From NCBI GenBank assembly GCA_021106655.1, contig JAIOTT010000180.1, positions 1 to 11,044 on the forward strand: a stretch of DNA of 11,044 nt, read 5' to 3'. The DNA comes from Bacteroidales bacterium. Lineage in GTDB: Bacteria > Bacteroidota > Bacteroidia > Bacteroidales > SMBSF77. The notes under the pieces are model-generated. The model searched no databases. It was not told the origin of the DNA and worked only from the letters and a program-made list of their open reading frames with translations. Each line of letters opens with the position of its first letter. Position 1 is the first letter of the stretch. This document shows, piece by piece, positions 1 through 7,090 of this stretch. The position numbers and the translations under genes were made by a program.

Positions 1-11
1 ATATTTATTTA

Positions 12-24
12 TCTGATTATCAGA
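12..24. other. Short odd palindrome near the window edge
   Basis: The 13 bases read TCTGA-TTA-TCAGA, a perfect 5-bp inverted repeat around a 3-base centre, in very AT-rich DNA followed by a T-run at 36-41. It could be a weak terminator for a plus-strand gene ending before the window, or an operator. Nothing else was recognised between 1 and 127. Confidence 0.25.
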
Positions 25-127
25 CAAATATATAATTTTTTATTGAGAAAAACTAATGTATAATGCTGTATCTTAGGATGTTATGAACAATATTGTGTTA
101 ATAAGAAATTAGATGCGTTTGCCCTGG

Positions 128-177
128 GTGAGATGTGAGATAAAGTCTTGATACTCATATCTCATAATCTTAATACT
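128..177. repeat. Heptad-period intergenic array, inverted layout
   Basis: Two exact copies of GTGAGAT lie at 128-134 and 135-141. They are followed in the same 7-bp register by units beginning at 142, 149, 156 and 163, then a 1-bp slip and TAATACT at 171-177. The right-hand units (for example CATATCT at 156) carry the reverse complement of the GAGAT core, so the array reads as two opposed arms: TGAGATA at 136-142 pairs with TATCTCA at 158-164. It lies just beyond the terminator of the minus-strand beta-barrel gene. No coding potential is seen. Confidence 0.7.
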
Positions 178-178
178 A

Positions 179-213
179 AAAAAGATTGGCAATCAATGAA
201 AGCCAATCTTTTT
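179..213. terminator. Bidirectional intrinsic terminator
   Basis: A perfect 12-bp stem is formed by AAAAAGATTGGC (179-190) and GCCAATCTTTTT (202-213) around an 11-base loop. The T-runs at both ends let it work on either strand. It sits 22 bases past the stop codon of the minus-strand gene at 236-937, which it most likely terminates. It could also stop transcription entering from the left edge. Confidence 0.85.
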
Positions 214-235
214 AAATATTTTCTCTAAGGGTATC

Positions 236-937
236 TTAAAAAGCAAACCCGACAGAAGCACCAAAGGCAGGAAGGATCCCGCTAAATGCTATGCCGCCAG
301 TAACACCAGAGGCCTCATAATCCGGATCATATTTGTAACTATAAGATGTATAAGCCGCTCCACCATTCAGATCGAGAGTAATTGAGCCAAATAGCCATTG
401 ATATCCCAGAACAAGTCCTCCTCCAAATCCGGTTATCTTATTATTATATTCAGCATCATTCCCAGTTCCAAAAGTAGTTACTTTTTCATTTCTGTTCAGG
501 TAGTTAAGGCCTGCACCACCATAAAAACCCATTGGTGCTTCTCCACTGAAATAATACCTAACTGATGGAGAAACATTAATTCCAGTATATTTATATTCAG
601 TACCCATGCCAAAAAAGACAGCTTCAGTTTTATTACCATAATATCCCAATCCTAATTGAACGCTGATATTTTCACTAAGAACTCTTTCGTAAAACAATAA
701 ATTACCCCAGATAAATCCCAAAGGATTCAATTTAATAACATTCTGCACATCATTTCCTCTTCTGCTACTGCTCTTTCTCCTTTTCTTTCTTCTCTTTTTC
801 ATATAATCAATATCATCATCAACAGTAAAACCGGAAATTGAGTTCAGATTTGAAGTTTTTGGCTGATACATCATTTGTGCATCTGTGATCCCTGAAAATA
901 AAAAAATCAATGTTAATAATAGTGCTACTTTTTTCAT
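236..937 (-). CDS. Exported outer-membrane beta-barrel family protein with polybasic linker
   Basis: Predicted 233-residue exported protein of unknown specific function. Residues 1-20 look like a Sec signal peptide: lysines at 2-3, a leucine-rich core, and probable cleavage after ITDA before Gln21. From about residue 64 to the end, short alternating hydrophobic/glycine/aromatic strands (such as VQLGLGYYG and GGLVLGYQWLFG) and a terminal Phe fit a small 8-stranded-type outer-membrane barrel. The odd part is residues 47-60, where nearly every residue is Lys, Arg or Ser, between the signal peptide and the barrel. The gene has its own promoter (976-1005) and terminator (179-213), so it is probably monocistronic and divergent from pta. 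The barrel assignment rests on pattern, not on recognition of a named family. A DUF3575-like or other small OMP family is possible. Confidence 0.8.
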   Translation of the reverse strand: MKKVALLLTLIFLFSGITDAQMMYQPKTSNLNSISGFTVDDDIDYMKKRRKKRRKSSSRRGNDVQNVIKLNPLGFIWGNLLFYERVLSENISVQLGLGYYGNKTEAVFFGMGTEYKYTGINVSPSVRYYFSGEAPMGFYGGAGLNYLNRNEKVTTFGTGNDAEYNNKITGFGGGLVLGYQWLFGSITLDLNGGAAYTSYSYKYDPDYEASGVTGGIAFSGILPAFGASVGFAF

Positions 938-975
938 CTTAATTGTTTTTATTAATAATTTGAAAATTCCATTGG

Positions 976-1005
976 CAAAAATATAACATTTTACACTAAT
1001 TCAAA
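976..1005 (-). promoter_or_regulatory. Bacteroidota-type promoter for the beta-barrel gene
   Basis: Read on the minus strand, TTTG (1005-1002) is followed after 18 bases by TATTTTTG (983-976). This matches the housekeeping Bacteroidota consensus TTTG ... TAnnTTTG at -33/-7. The implied start of transcription leaves a leader of roughly 30 bases before the ATG at 937. A second TTTG at 1010-1007 is at a 23-base spacing. Confidence 0.65.
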
Positions 1006-1135
1006 TCAAATCTGAATAATTCTTAAAAAACATTAATAATATGTATTGATATGCTACTGGTCTTTTATTATTCTTCGTTTCGCACATACCTAAAATTTTT
1101 TCTAAAAATAGATAGGAACAAATGTAAAATAATTA

Positions 1136-1143
1136 TACATTTG
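1136..1143 (+). promoter_or_regulatory. Possible -7 element for the pta operon
   Basis: TACATTTG matches TAnnTTTG exactly and lies 43 bases before the pta ATG. No TTG/TTTG is visible at the expected -33 distance, so this is a half-supported promoter. It is the only good candidate in the 249-bp divergent region on this strand. Confidence 0.4.
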
Positions 1144-1186
1144 AACGCGAATTAAAAACTATTATCAACAATAAAATTTACCACAA

Positions 1187-2188
1187 ATGGAATTAATGGA
1201 GAGTATCCGTTTAAACGCGAAAAAACACAGTAAACGGATTGTTCTGCCGGAGGGAGCAGAAGAAAGAACTGTTAAAGCAGCAAATCTTATTATTAAAGAA
1301 AGCCTGGCTGAAATTATCCTGTTGGGAGATAAAAAAGAAATTGAAACTCTGGCTGATAAATGGGAACTTTCAAACATCAGCAAGGCCATGATCATTGATC
1401 CCAAAAATCATACAAAAAAAGATGTTTATACCGACCTTCTCCTAGAAATCAGAAAACATAAAGGATTAAGCCGCGAACTTGCAATAAAACTTGTTGAGGA
1501 TCCCTTGTATCTGGCTACTTTAATGATCAAAAACGGGGATGCTGACGGAGAAGTTGCAGGAGCAATGAATGCTACAGGAGATGTATTGCGTCCTGCTTTC
1601 CAGATTATAAAAACTCTTCCGGGAATTAGTGTGGTTTCGGGTGCATTTATCATGATCATACCCGATAAATCTTTCGGGGATAATGGAATTCTTGTTTTTG
1701 CTGACTGTGCTGTACACCCTACACCTTCTGCACGTGAGCTTGCTCAAATTGCAGTTGCAACGGCAAAAACTGCGAATGCAATTGCCGGGCTTGAGCCAAG
1801 AGTTGCAATGTTAAGTTTTTCAACAAAAGGAAGTGCAAAATCACCTGAAGTTACTAAAGTACAAGAAGCAACAAGGATTGTAATGGAAATGTATCCTGAT
1901 CTGTTGATAGATGGAGAGTTGCAGGCTGATGCAGCAATAATTGAAAAAATAGGAAAGTCGAAAGCACCTGACAGTAAGATAGCCGGAAAAGCTAATGTAT
2001 TGGTGTTTCCAAACCTGGAATCAGGTAACATTGCTTATAAGTTAGTTCAAAGACTTGCTCATGCTGAAGCCATTGGTCCTGTGTTGCAAGGGATGGCAGC
2101 TCCTATCAATGACCTCTCAAGAGGTTGCAGTATCGATGACATAGTAAACCTGGTTGCAATTACAGCAAATCAGGCTGCTGCTATGTAA
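1187..2188 (+). CDS. pta: Phosphate acetyltransferase
   Basis: Interconverts acetyl-CoA plus phosphate and acetyl phosphate plus CoA in the cytoplasm, the first step of the Pta-AckA acetate branch. At 333 residues it is the short, catalytic-domain-only form, without the N-terminal DRTGG extension of long Pta proteins. Family hallmarks are the glycine-rich segment GEVAGAMNATGDVLRP (about 121-136), KGSAKSPEV (214-222), DGELQADAA (242-250), NVLVFPNLESGN (270-281) and the C-terminal GPVLQGMAAPINDLSRG (from about 297). The ATG at 1187 is the first plausible start and gives the usual family N-terminus. It heads a plus-strand run with the dehydrogenase homologue and ackA. A phosphate butyryltransferase is the main alternative, but the motifs and the adjacent genuine acetate kinase favour acetyl-CoA. 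Confidence 0.95.
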   Translation: MELMESIRLNAKKHSKRIVLPEGAEERTVKAANLIIKESLAEIILLGDKKEIETLADKWELSNISKAMIIDPKNHTKKDVYTDLLLEIRKHKGLSRELAIKLVEDPLYLATLMIKNGDADGEVAGAMNATGDVLRPAFQIIKTLPGISVVSGAFIMIIPDKSFGDNGILVFADCAVHPTPSARELAQIAVATAKTANAIAGLEPRVAMLSFSTKGSAKSPEVTKVQEATRIVMEMYPDLLIDGELQADAAIIEKIGKSKAPDSKIAGKANVLVFPNLESGNIAYKLVQRLAHAEAIGPVLQGMAAPINDLSRGCSIDDIVNLVAITANQAAAM

Positions 2189-2247
2189 ATTCAGGAAATT
2201 TTTCACCTTGATTTAATAATCCAATTAACAACATAACATTTAGCAAA

Positions 2248-3237
2248 ATGACAGAATTACTTGAAAATTATAGTTTATCCACTAAGCCTAAGAAAAAAAA
2301 GGGGGGCTTACAAAAAGTTGGAGTTATTGGTTGCGGCCTGATGGGACAGGAAATTACTATTGAAATAAGTAAGTGTGGAATTGATGTAATTTTTATTGAT
2401 ATCAGCGATAAAAGAATCAATCAGATAATGACTGGTATAAGTATGCAGCTGGATGAAATAATAGATAAGTGGGGATTAACTGTGAGTGAGAAAAGAGCAA
2501 TCTTATCACGGATCAAAGGTTCAACTAATTATAGCGAGCTAAAAGATTGTAACCTGATTATCGAATCAATAAACACTAAAAAGCGGGGTACGAGTTTTGA
2601 GAAACGCCAGGAAATTTTCAGAGAAGTTGAAAAGCATGTTTCAAAAGATACTGTTATTACATCCAATACAGCCACCCTTATGATATCTGAAATATCAAAA
2701 GTTTTAAAATATCCTGAAAGATCTGTTGGTGTCCATTTTATTTCACCGGTCAGAAAAGTTAAGATCCTGGAAGTAGTAAAAGGTGAGAAAACGTCTAACT
2801 GGGCATTCGAATTTGTCGGAAGATTTGCAACAATGATAAATAAAACAGTTATAAACCTTCATGAATCTCCTGGGAATATTAGTACTAGAATGATTATCCC
2901 TATTATTAATGAAGCATGTGAGATTCTTATGGAAGGTGTTGCAACTATTGAATCTATTGATATAACCATGAAAGAAGCCTCAGGGCATCAGTTCGGGCCT
3001 TTAGAAATGGCCGATAGAATTGGCCTGGATATGATCCTGAAAATGATGGATAATTTATACCAGAAATTTGGTGACCGGAAATTCAAACCTTCTCCGATAA
3101 TTATTCTGTTAGTCAGGTCAAATTGCACAGGTGTAAAGGCTGGGAAAGGCTTTTATAAATATGAGGATGGCAAAGCAATACCACTGTGTCTTACAGATCT
3201 TTTCAGTGTTGAAGTAAAAAAAATTATAAAATCATAA
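2248..3237 (+). CDS. Divergent 3-hydroxybutyryl-CoA dehydrogenase family protein
   Basis: NAD-dependent 3-hydroxyacyl-CoA dehydrogenase fold, 329 residues. A lysine-rich N-terminal extension of about 23 residues precedes the Rossmann dinucleotide site VGVIGCGLMG (24-33). The C-terminal helical domain ends with KAGKGFYKY (297-305). Compared with human HAD, the catalytic His158 and Glu170 are kept (His163 in GVHFISP, Glu175 in ILEVVKG). Ser137 of the SNTS motif is Ala142 (SNTATL), Asn208 of FIVNR is Thr213 (NISTR), and HFFNP has become HFISP. NAD binding therefore looks intact while substrate handling is probably altered. It lies 59 bases after pta and 12 bases before ackA, so it is almost certainly co-transcribed with both. 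It may act on a different hydroxyacyl substrate or be a non-catalytic NAD sensor. Classical butyrate-pathway activity should not be assumed. Confidence 0.85.
   Translation: MTELLENYSLSTKPKKKKGGLQKVGVIGCGLMGQEITIEISKCGIDVIFIDISDKRINQIMTGISMQLDEIIDKWGLTVSEKRAILSRIKGSTNYSELKDCNLIIESINTKKRGTSFEKRQEIFREVEKHVSKDTVITSNTATLMISEISKVLKYPERSVGVHFISPVRKVKILEVVKGEKTSNWAFEFVGRFATMINKTVINLHESPGNISTRMIIPIINEACEILMEGVATIESIDITMKEASGHQFGPLEMADRIGLDMILKMMDNLYQKFGDRKFKPSPIIILLVRSNCTGVKAGKGFYKYEDGKAIPLCLTDLFSVEVKKIIKS
2293..2306 (+). other. A8-G6 homopolymer tract inside the dehydrogenase N-terminus
   Basis: Eight A are followed by six G within codons 16-20 of the dehydrogenase homologue. In the reading frame this includes A AAA AAG, a known -1 slippery heptamer of the dnaX type. 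A -1 shift here would hit a stop within about 20 codons. The tract is also a likely hotspot for replication slippage and sequencing indels. The frame is intact in this sequence. Confidence 0.6.
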
Positions 3238-3249
3238 CTCCTGAAGAAA

Positions 3250-4464
3250 ATGAAAATTTTAGTATTAAATTGTGGAAGTTCATCAATTAAGTATCAACTG
3301 TTCGAAATGCCTGCAGCAAAGGTGATAGCTAAAGGAGTTGTTGATAAGATAGGATTGAAAGGTTCCGCAATTATTCATCAAAAAAGCAATGGGCCGAAAA
3401 TTCCTTTTGAAGGAGAAATCCTTGACCACCAGGCAGGATTTGAATATCTGCTTGGAATATTATCCAGCAAGAAACATGGTAGTATTAAAAATTTGAAGGA
3501 AATTGATGCTGTAGGCCACAGAGTAGTACATGGGTCTGAAGAATTTAAAAAAAGTGCTCTTCTTACAGATAAAGTTGTAGAAGCTATTGAGAAGGTGTCA
3601 GATCTGGCACCTTTACACAATCCACCTAATTTAAAAGGGATAGCAGCTATGCAGCTACTATTACCCCATACCGAACAAGTTGCTGTATTTGACACTGCCT
3701 TTCATCAAACAATGCCCAGGTATGCATATTTGTATGGCATTCCTTATTCGTTATATCAAAAATATAAAATACGCAGATATGGATTTCATGGAACCAGTCA
3801 TAAATATGTTTCAAAAAGAGCATGTGATATTCTCGGTTTGGATATAAAAAAACTGAAGATCATCACTTGTCACCTTGGTAATGGTGCTTCCATGGCTGCT
3901 ATAAAAGATGGCAAGTCGATCGATACTTCTATGGGCATGACGCCTCTTGAAGGCTTGATAATGGGTACCAGAAGCGGCGATCTGGACAATGGTGCAACGA
4001 TATATATCGCGAAAAAGGAAAAAATAAACGCTCAGGCGGTAAACACTCTGCTCAACAAACATAGTGGAATGCTTGGAATATCTGGAATATCACAAGACAT
4101 GAGAGATATTGAACAAGCTGCAGCAAAAGGAATTCAAAGAGCGATTGCTGCACTAAATATGTATCACTACAGAATAAAGAAATATATTGGTTCATACGCT
4201 GCCGCACTGGGTGGATTAGACATGATAGTTTTTACAGGTGGTATTGGAGAAAACGGGCCAGAATCACGCGAAGCTATATGCAAAGGACTGGAATTCCTTG
4301 GTATTGATTTTGATCTTAAAAAAAATACAGGTGTAAGAGGAAAAGAAATTGTAATTAGTAAGGATAACTCAAAAGTGAAGGTTCTGGTTGTACCTACTAA
4401 CGAAGAATTGATGATAGCCAGAGATACATTTAACCTTGCCAGAAAAAAAAAGAAAGTTGATTAA
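3250..4464 (+). CDS. ackA: Acetate kinase
   Basis: Converts acetyl phosphate plus ADP to acetate plus ATP in the cytoplasm, completing the Pta-AckA substrate-level phosphorylation branch. The 404-residue length is normal for the family. Active-site residues known from Methanosarcina AckA are present at nearly the same numbers: Asn7 in LVLNCGSSS, Arg91 in GHRVVHG, Asp148 in FDTAFHQTMP, His180 in GFHGTSH, Arg241 in GTRSGDLD, and the C-terminal Glu in PTNEE (385). The ATP-site loop FTGGIGENG (328-336) is also present. The ATG lies 12 bases after the dehydrogenase stop. The C-terminus is lysine-rich (RKKKKKVD), encoded by a nine-A run at 4443-4451. No hairpin terminator follows. The convergent yebC stop is only 18 bases away, so the two transcripts probably overlap at their 3' ends. 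Confidence 0.97.
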   Translation: MKILVLNCGSSSIKYQLFEMPAAKVIAKGVVDKIGLKGSAIIHQKSNGPKIPFEGEILDHQAGFEYLLGILSSKKHGSIKNLKEIDAVGHRVVHGSEEFKKSALLTDKVVEAIEKVSDLAPLHNPPNLKGIAAMQLLLPHTEQVAVFDTAFHQTMPRYAYLYGIPYSLYQKYKIRRYGFHGTSHKYVSKRACDILGLDIKKLKIITCHLGNGASMAAIKDGKSIDTSMGMTPLEGLIMGTRSGDLDNGATIYIAKKEKINAQAVNTLLNKHSGMLGISGISQDMRDIEQAAAKGIQRAIAALNMYHYRIKKYIGSYAAALGGLDMIVFTGGIGENGPESREAICKGLEFLGIDFDLKKNTGVRGKEIVISKDNSKVKVLVVPTNEELMIARDTFNLARKKKKVD

Positions 4465-4482
4465 TATAAAAAATTTGTAGGA

Positions 4483-5226
4483 TCATTCTAATTCGGCAAT
4501 CAGTTCATCTGTGATTTCAAGATTATGAAATACATTTTGAACATCATCTTCTTCTTCAAAAAGTTCAATTATTCTCATTATTTTCTTCGCTGAGCCCATT
4601 TCGAGTTTCATTGTCTCTTTTGGGATTCTCTGCAACTCGGCATTCTCCGGCTCTATCTTCATTTCCTCAAGTTTCTTCATCATTGCACCAAAATCTTCCA
4701 TTTCGGTAGTTACTGTAAATATTCCCTCTTCCAGAACAATGTCTTCAGCACCTGCGTCAATTAGTTCCATTTCAAATTCTTCATCATCCAGTTCTCCTTT
4801 GGGGATAGAAAAAATACCCTTCCTGTCAAACATAAAGTTTAATGAACCATTTGTACTTAAATTTCCTCCGTATTTATTAAATATCGACCTTACATTACTA
4901 ACTGTCCTTTGAAGATTATCAGTAGTACATTCAATATAAATTGCTATCCCGTTAGGTGCATATCCTTCATATGTAGTTTCAGTAAAATTGGCACCATCTT
5001 TCTCAGAAGCTTTATTAATAGCCCTGCTAAGTGTATCTTTTGGCATGTTAGCACCCTTGGCATTAGCAACAGCAACACGTAAACGCGGATTACCTTCGGG
5101 ATCAGGGCCTCCCTCCTTAACTGCTACTGTTATTTCTTTAATAACTTTTGAAAAGATCTTGGATCTTTTTGCATCTGCCGCTCCCTTTTTCCGCTTAATG
5201 GTGGACCATTTATTATGACCTGACAT
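4483..5226 (-). CDS. yebC: YebC/TACO1 family protein
   Basis: Full-length member (247 residues) of the widespread YebC/PmpR/TACO1 family. Bacterial members have been described as DNA-binding regulators, and mitochondrial TACO1 acts as a translational activator. More recent work points to a ribosome-linked role for bacterial YebC. Hallmarks are the N-terminal SGHNKWSTIKRKKGAADAKR (2-21), GGPDPEGNPRLR (39-50), NMPKDTLSRAI (60-70), YEGYAPNGIAIYIE (about 85-98) and the acidic C-terminus with EEEDDVQNVFHNLEI. The start is the conserved MSGHNKWS. It is the last minus-strand gene and is separated from the GIN-barrel gene by a strong terminator (5318-5372), so it is probably transcribed alone. No clear TAnnTTTG promoter was found in its 5' region. 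Family assignment is certain; the molecular role is not. Confidence 0.97.
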   Translation of the reverse strand: MSGHNKWSTIKRKKGAADAKRSKIFSKVIKEITVAVKEGGPDPEGNPRLRVAVANAKGANMPKDTLSRAINKASEKDGANFTETTYEGYAPNGIAIYIECTTDNLQRTVSNVRSIFNKYGGNLSTNGSLNFMFDRKGIFSIPKGELDDEEFEMELIDAGAEDIVLEEGIFTVTTEMEDFGAMMKKLEEMKIEPENAELQRIPKETMKLEMGSAKKIMRIIELFEEEDDVQNVFHNLEITDELIAELE

Positions 5227-5317
5227 TGCTATAGTTTTTGTATATGTTAATGCATTAATTCTAAACTCAATAAAAAGATAATCTCAAACAATAATGAAAG
5301 TGTAAAGTTAATAAAAA

Positions 5318-5372
5318 AAAGCACAAAAAAAACAAGGGGTTACAGCCCCTTGTTTAATCACTTTTGTGCTTT
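5318..5372 (-). terminator. Two-tier intrinsic terminator after the GIN-barrel gene
   Basis: The inner stem pairs 5330-5339 with 5346-5355, a perfect 10 bp with four G-C pairs and loop 5340-5345. An outer stem pairs 5318-5328 with 5362-5372, a perfect 11 bp around the GCAC/GTGC core. On the minus strand the inner hairpin is followed by a run of eight T, and the outer hairpin by another T-run, so there are two nested release points. It lies 25 bases past the stop codon at 5397 and insulates yebC. Confidence 0.9.
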
Positions 5373-5396
5373 AATCAGAAAATAATAAAATCGAGC

Positions 5397-6929
5397 CTAC
5401 CAGCCAACAAGAGTTATACCGGCGGTAAACGGATAAAGTTCAGGACCTTTATTTTTCGCAAATAAAGTAGTGACAGAATAAGTGCCAAATAAATTGATCC
5501 AGCCCCATCCTATCCTCACGTTAGCATCCATCTTAAATGGATGCAGATGAAAATCATCCTTGTTTTTGATTTTTTGTTTATTACCATCATCATAAACCAT
5601 TTTACTATGCGAGCCCAATCTTAAGCCAAAAATCATCCCTGCAGTTAAATGAAAGCTGTTTGATTTCATGTGCCTGTTAGTTTGATACTCTAAAAGAACA
5701 GGTATATTAACAAAACAAATACTAAGTTTGCTTTTAGTATAACTTTTTGAAACATCCCTAAAACCATAAATTGTTGAAGAATCTCCGTTAAGAACAACAT
5801 TATTATCAAATCTGTAATTCATCCATTGAAATCCAATACCAGTAATAAGTCCAAAGTGATTTTTAATCAAATTAAAGTTCTGTTCAAAAAGATTTACGCC
5901 TACAGTCCATGATTTTTCCTGTCTTAGGCTTAGAAAATCATATTCTTTAGGTAAATCCATATCTCCATTTTCTGTAAGATAACCATTTACTCCAAAATCT
6001 ATTCCTGCCCAATGGCCATTGAAATTATTGACTTTACATTTATTATACTTAACATTACCATTATCATCAATAATCAGTTTATGCTTGCCAAAGGAGATCT
6101 TCGTTGTATCGTCCTGCTCAATAACTTCAATTTCAAGATTCCCAAGCTTTACACTAACATTTTCATCATCCTCAATAACATCAATCAAAACAATACTGGT
6201 TTTATCAATATCTTTTGTAGAAACAGTCCCGGAGCCGGATTTAGTTATTTCCTTTTGTGTGGGATTACCAATATAATTAACATTTCCTGCACCTGAAACA
6301 TTACACTCAAGAGAATTAGTAACATTAAGGTAAGTATTTCCTGCTCCGGACACGTTGACTTCCGCATTCTCAACTTTTAATCCTTTTGCTTTCAATACTG
6401 CTGCTCCGCTAACCTCTGCTTTTAACATCTCAGCCTCACCTGAGAGTCTGGCCTTACTAGCTCCCGAAACATCAAGAGTTAAATTATCTGACTTAAGCTC
6501 TAGATTGATCTCTGATGCGCCGCTCGATTTAATAAGTAATTTCGACAATTCAATTACTGAATTACTGCTGAGTTCAGTTGCACCACTAATATTAATGGAA
6601 TTAAGGTTTACAAATGTAATGTGAACATCTATTTTTTTATTTGTTTTTATCGATTTTGAATTCGTTTTGATCATTAAAATGCCATCATTTACATCAACCT
6701 GAATCATCTCCAGGAATTTCCCTCCGGTTGTTATTTTAACATTTTGAGTTTCTCCTTGCTCTATCACCACATCATAAGCACCGCCAATCTTAATCCCGGT
6801 AAAGGGATCTACATTGTAATCTTTAGTTGTAATCTCAGATGAAGAATTTTGGGAATTTAAGCTTGTACCGGAAGAAAATATTATCATAGCCAATAATATT
6901 TTCATAGAATAACGAAATAGAATTTTCAT
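5397..6929 (-). CDS. GIN-domain (DUF2807) and outer-membrane beta-barrel fusion protein
   Basis: Exported 510-residue envelope protein with two modules. An N-terminal signal peptide (about 1-27) is followed by a GIN/DUF2807 domain (about 40-240) opening with PFTGIKIGGAYDVVIEQG. It has SGA-type turns at 115, 136, 155, 174, 194, 212 and 231, about every 19 residues, as expected for rungs of a right-handed beta-helix. After an acidic linker (about 245-300), NGHWAGIDFGVNGYL (304-318) begins a region with amphipathic strands that ends in a C-terminal Trp, like a Bacteroidota PorT-type outer-membrane barrel. Met9 is an alternative start with a more usual signal peptide. The gene has a TGTAAC-N17-CGTCATA element upstream (6965-6994) and a strong terminator, so it is probably a monocistronic member of the neighbouring ECF sigma regulon. 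Surface adhesion or envelope-stress sensing is plausible but unproven. Confidence 0.9.
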   Translation of the reverse strand: MKILFRYSMKILLAMIIFSSGTSLNSQNSSSEITTKDYNVDPFTGIKIGGAYDVVIEQGETQNVKITTGGKFLEMIQVDVNDGILMIKTNSKSIKTNKKIDVHITFVNLNSINISGATELSSNSVIELSKLLIKSSGASEINLELKSDNLTLDVSGASKARLSGEAEMLKAEVSGAAVLKAKGLKVENAEVNVSGAGNTYLNVTNSLECNVSGAGNVNYIGNPTQKEITKSGSGTVSTKDIDKTSIVLIDVIEDDENVSVKLGNLEIEVIEQDDTTKISFGKHKLIIDDNGNVKYNKCKVNNFNGHWAGIDFGVNGYLTENGDMDLPKEYDFLSLRQEKSWTVGVNLFEQNFNLIKNHFGLITGIGFQWMNYRFDNNVVLNGDSSTIYGFRDVSKSYTKSKLSICFVNIPVLLEYQTNRHMKSNSFHLTAGMIFGLRLGSHSKMVYDDGNKQKIKNKDDFHLHPFKMDANVRIGWGWINLFGTYSVTTLFAKNKGPELYPFTAGITLVGW

Positions 6930-6964
6930 TTTTTTTGTTTTTTGTTAATACTAAATTCTGTGTG

Positions 6965-6994
6965 TATGACGAACAGCGGAATGTATTTGTTACA
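6965..6994 (-). promoter_or_regulatory. Probable ECF sigma promoter of the GIN-barrel gene
   Basis: On the minus strand, TGTAAC (6994-6989) and CGTCATA (6971-6965) are separated by 17 bases. The AAC ... CGTC layout is that of ECF-type -35/-10 promoters. The same pair occurs before the sigma gene with a 16-base spacer. The -10 block ends 35 bases before the ATG at 6929, giving a leader of about 30 bases. No TAnnTTTG element was seen here. Confidence 0.75.
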
Positions 6995-7005
6995 GCTATT
7001 GAAAA

Positions 7006-7090
7006 AGTGTGGAGTTTATGGTGGCCAGAGTTTAAGTATCTGAAGACTGGGAACTGATGACTGGAGACTGGATACTGCCTACTGTCTACT
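7006..7090. repeat. Heptad-period array overlapping the anti-sigma 3' end
   Basis: Positions 7042-7090 are exactly seven consecutive 7-bp units of form GNNNACT, starting at 7042, 7049, 7056, 7063, 7070, 7077 and 7084, with G and ACT invariant. To the left, units starting with AGT occur at 7006, 7013 and 7035 in near register. These give a more decayed arm of opposite orientation, with the centre near 7041. The stop codon of the anti-sigma gene (7079-7081) lies inside the array. Confidence 0.85.

Noticed and set aside
128..177. CRISPR array interpretation of the short-period repeats
   Set aside because: The units are 7-8 bp without spacers of regular length, and no cas gene is present. They are direct degenerate heptads, not CRISPR repeats.
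1744..2031. Minus-strand open frame of 95 codons inside pta
   Set aside because: It lies wholly within a confidently identified gene and has no domain or start context. It is an antisense shadow.
2548..2575. TGTAAC-like block on the plus strand within the dehydrogenase gene
   Set aside because: No CGTC block follows at 16-17 bases and it lies in coding sequence, so it is not a third ECF promoter.
6012..6296. Plus-strand open frames opposite the GIN domain coding region
   Set aside because: These are antisense shadows of a repetitive beta-helix coding sequence. Two overlapping frames are open only because of low complexity.
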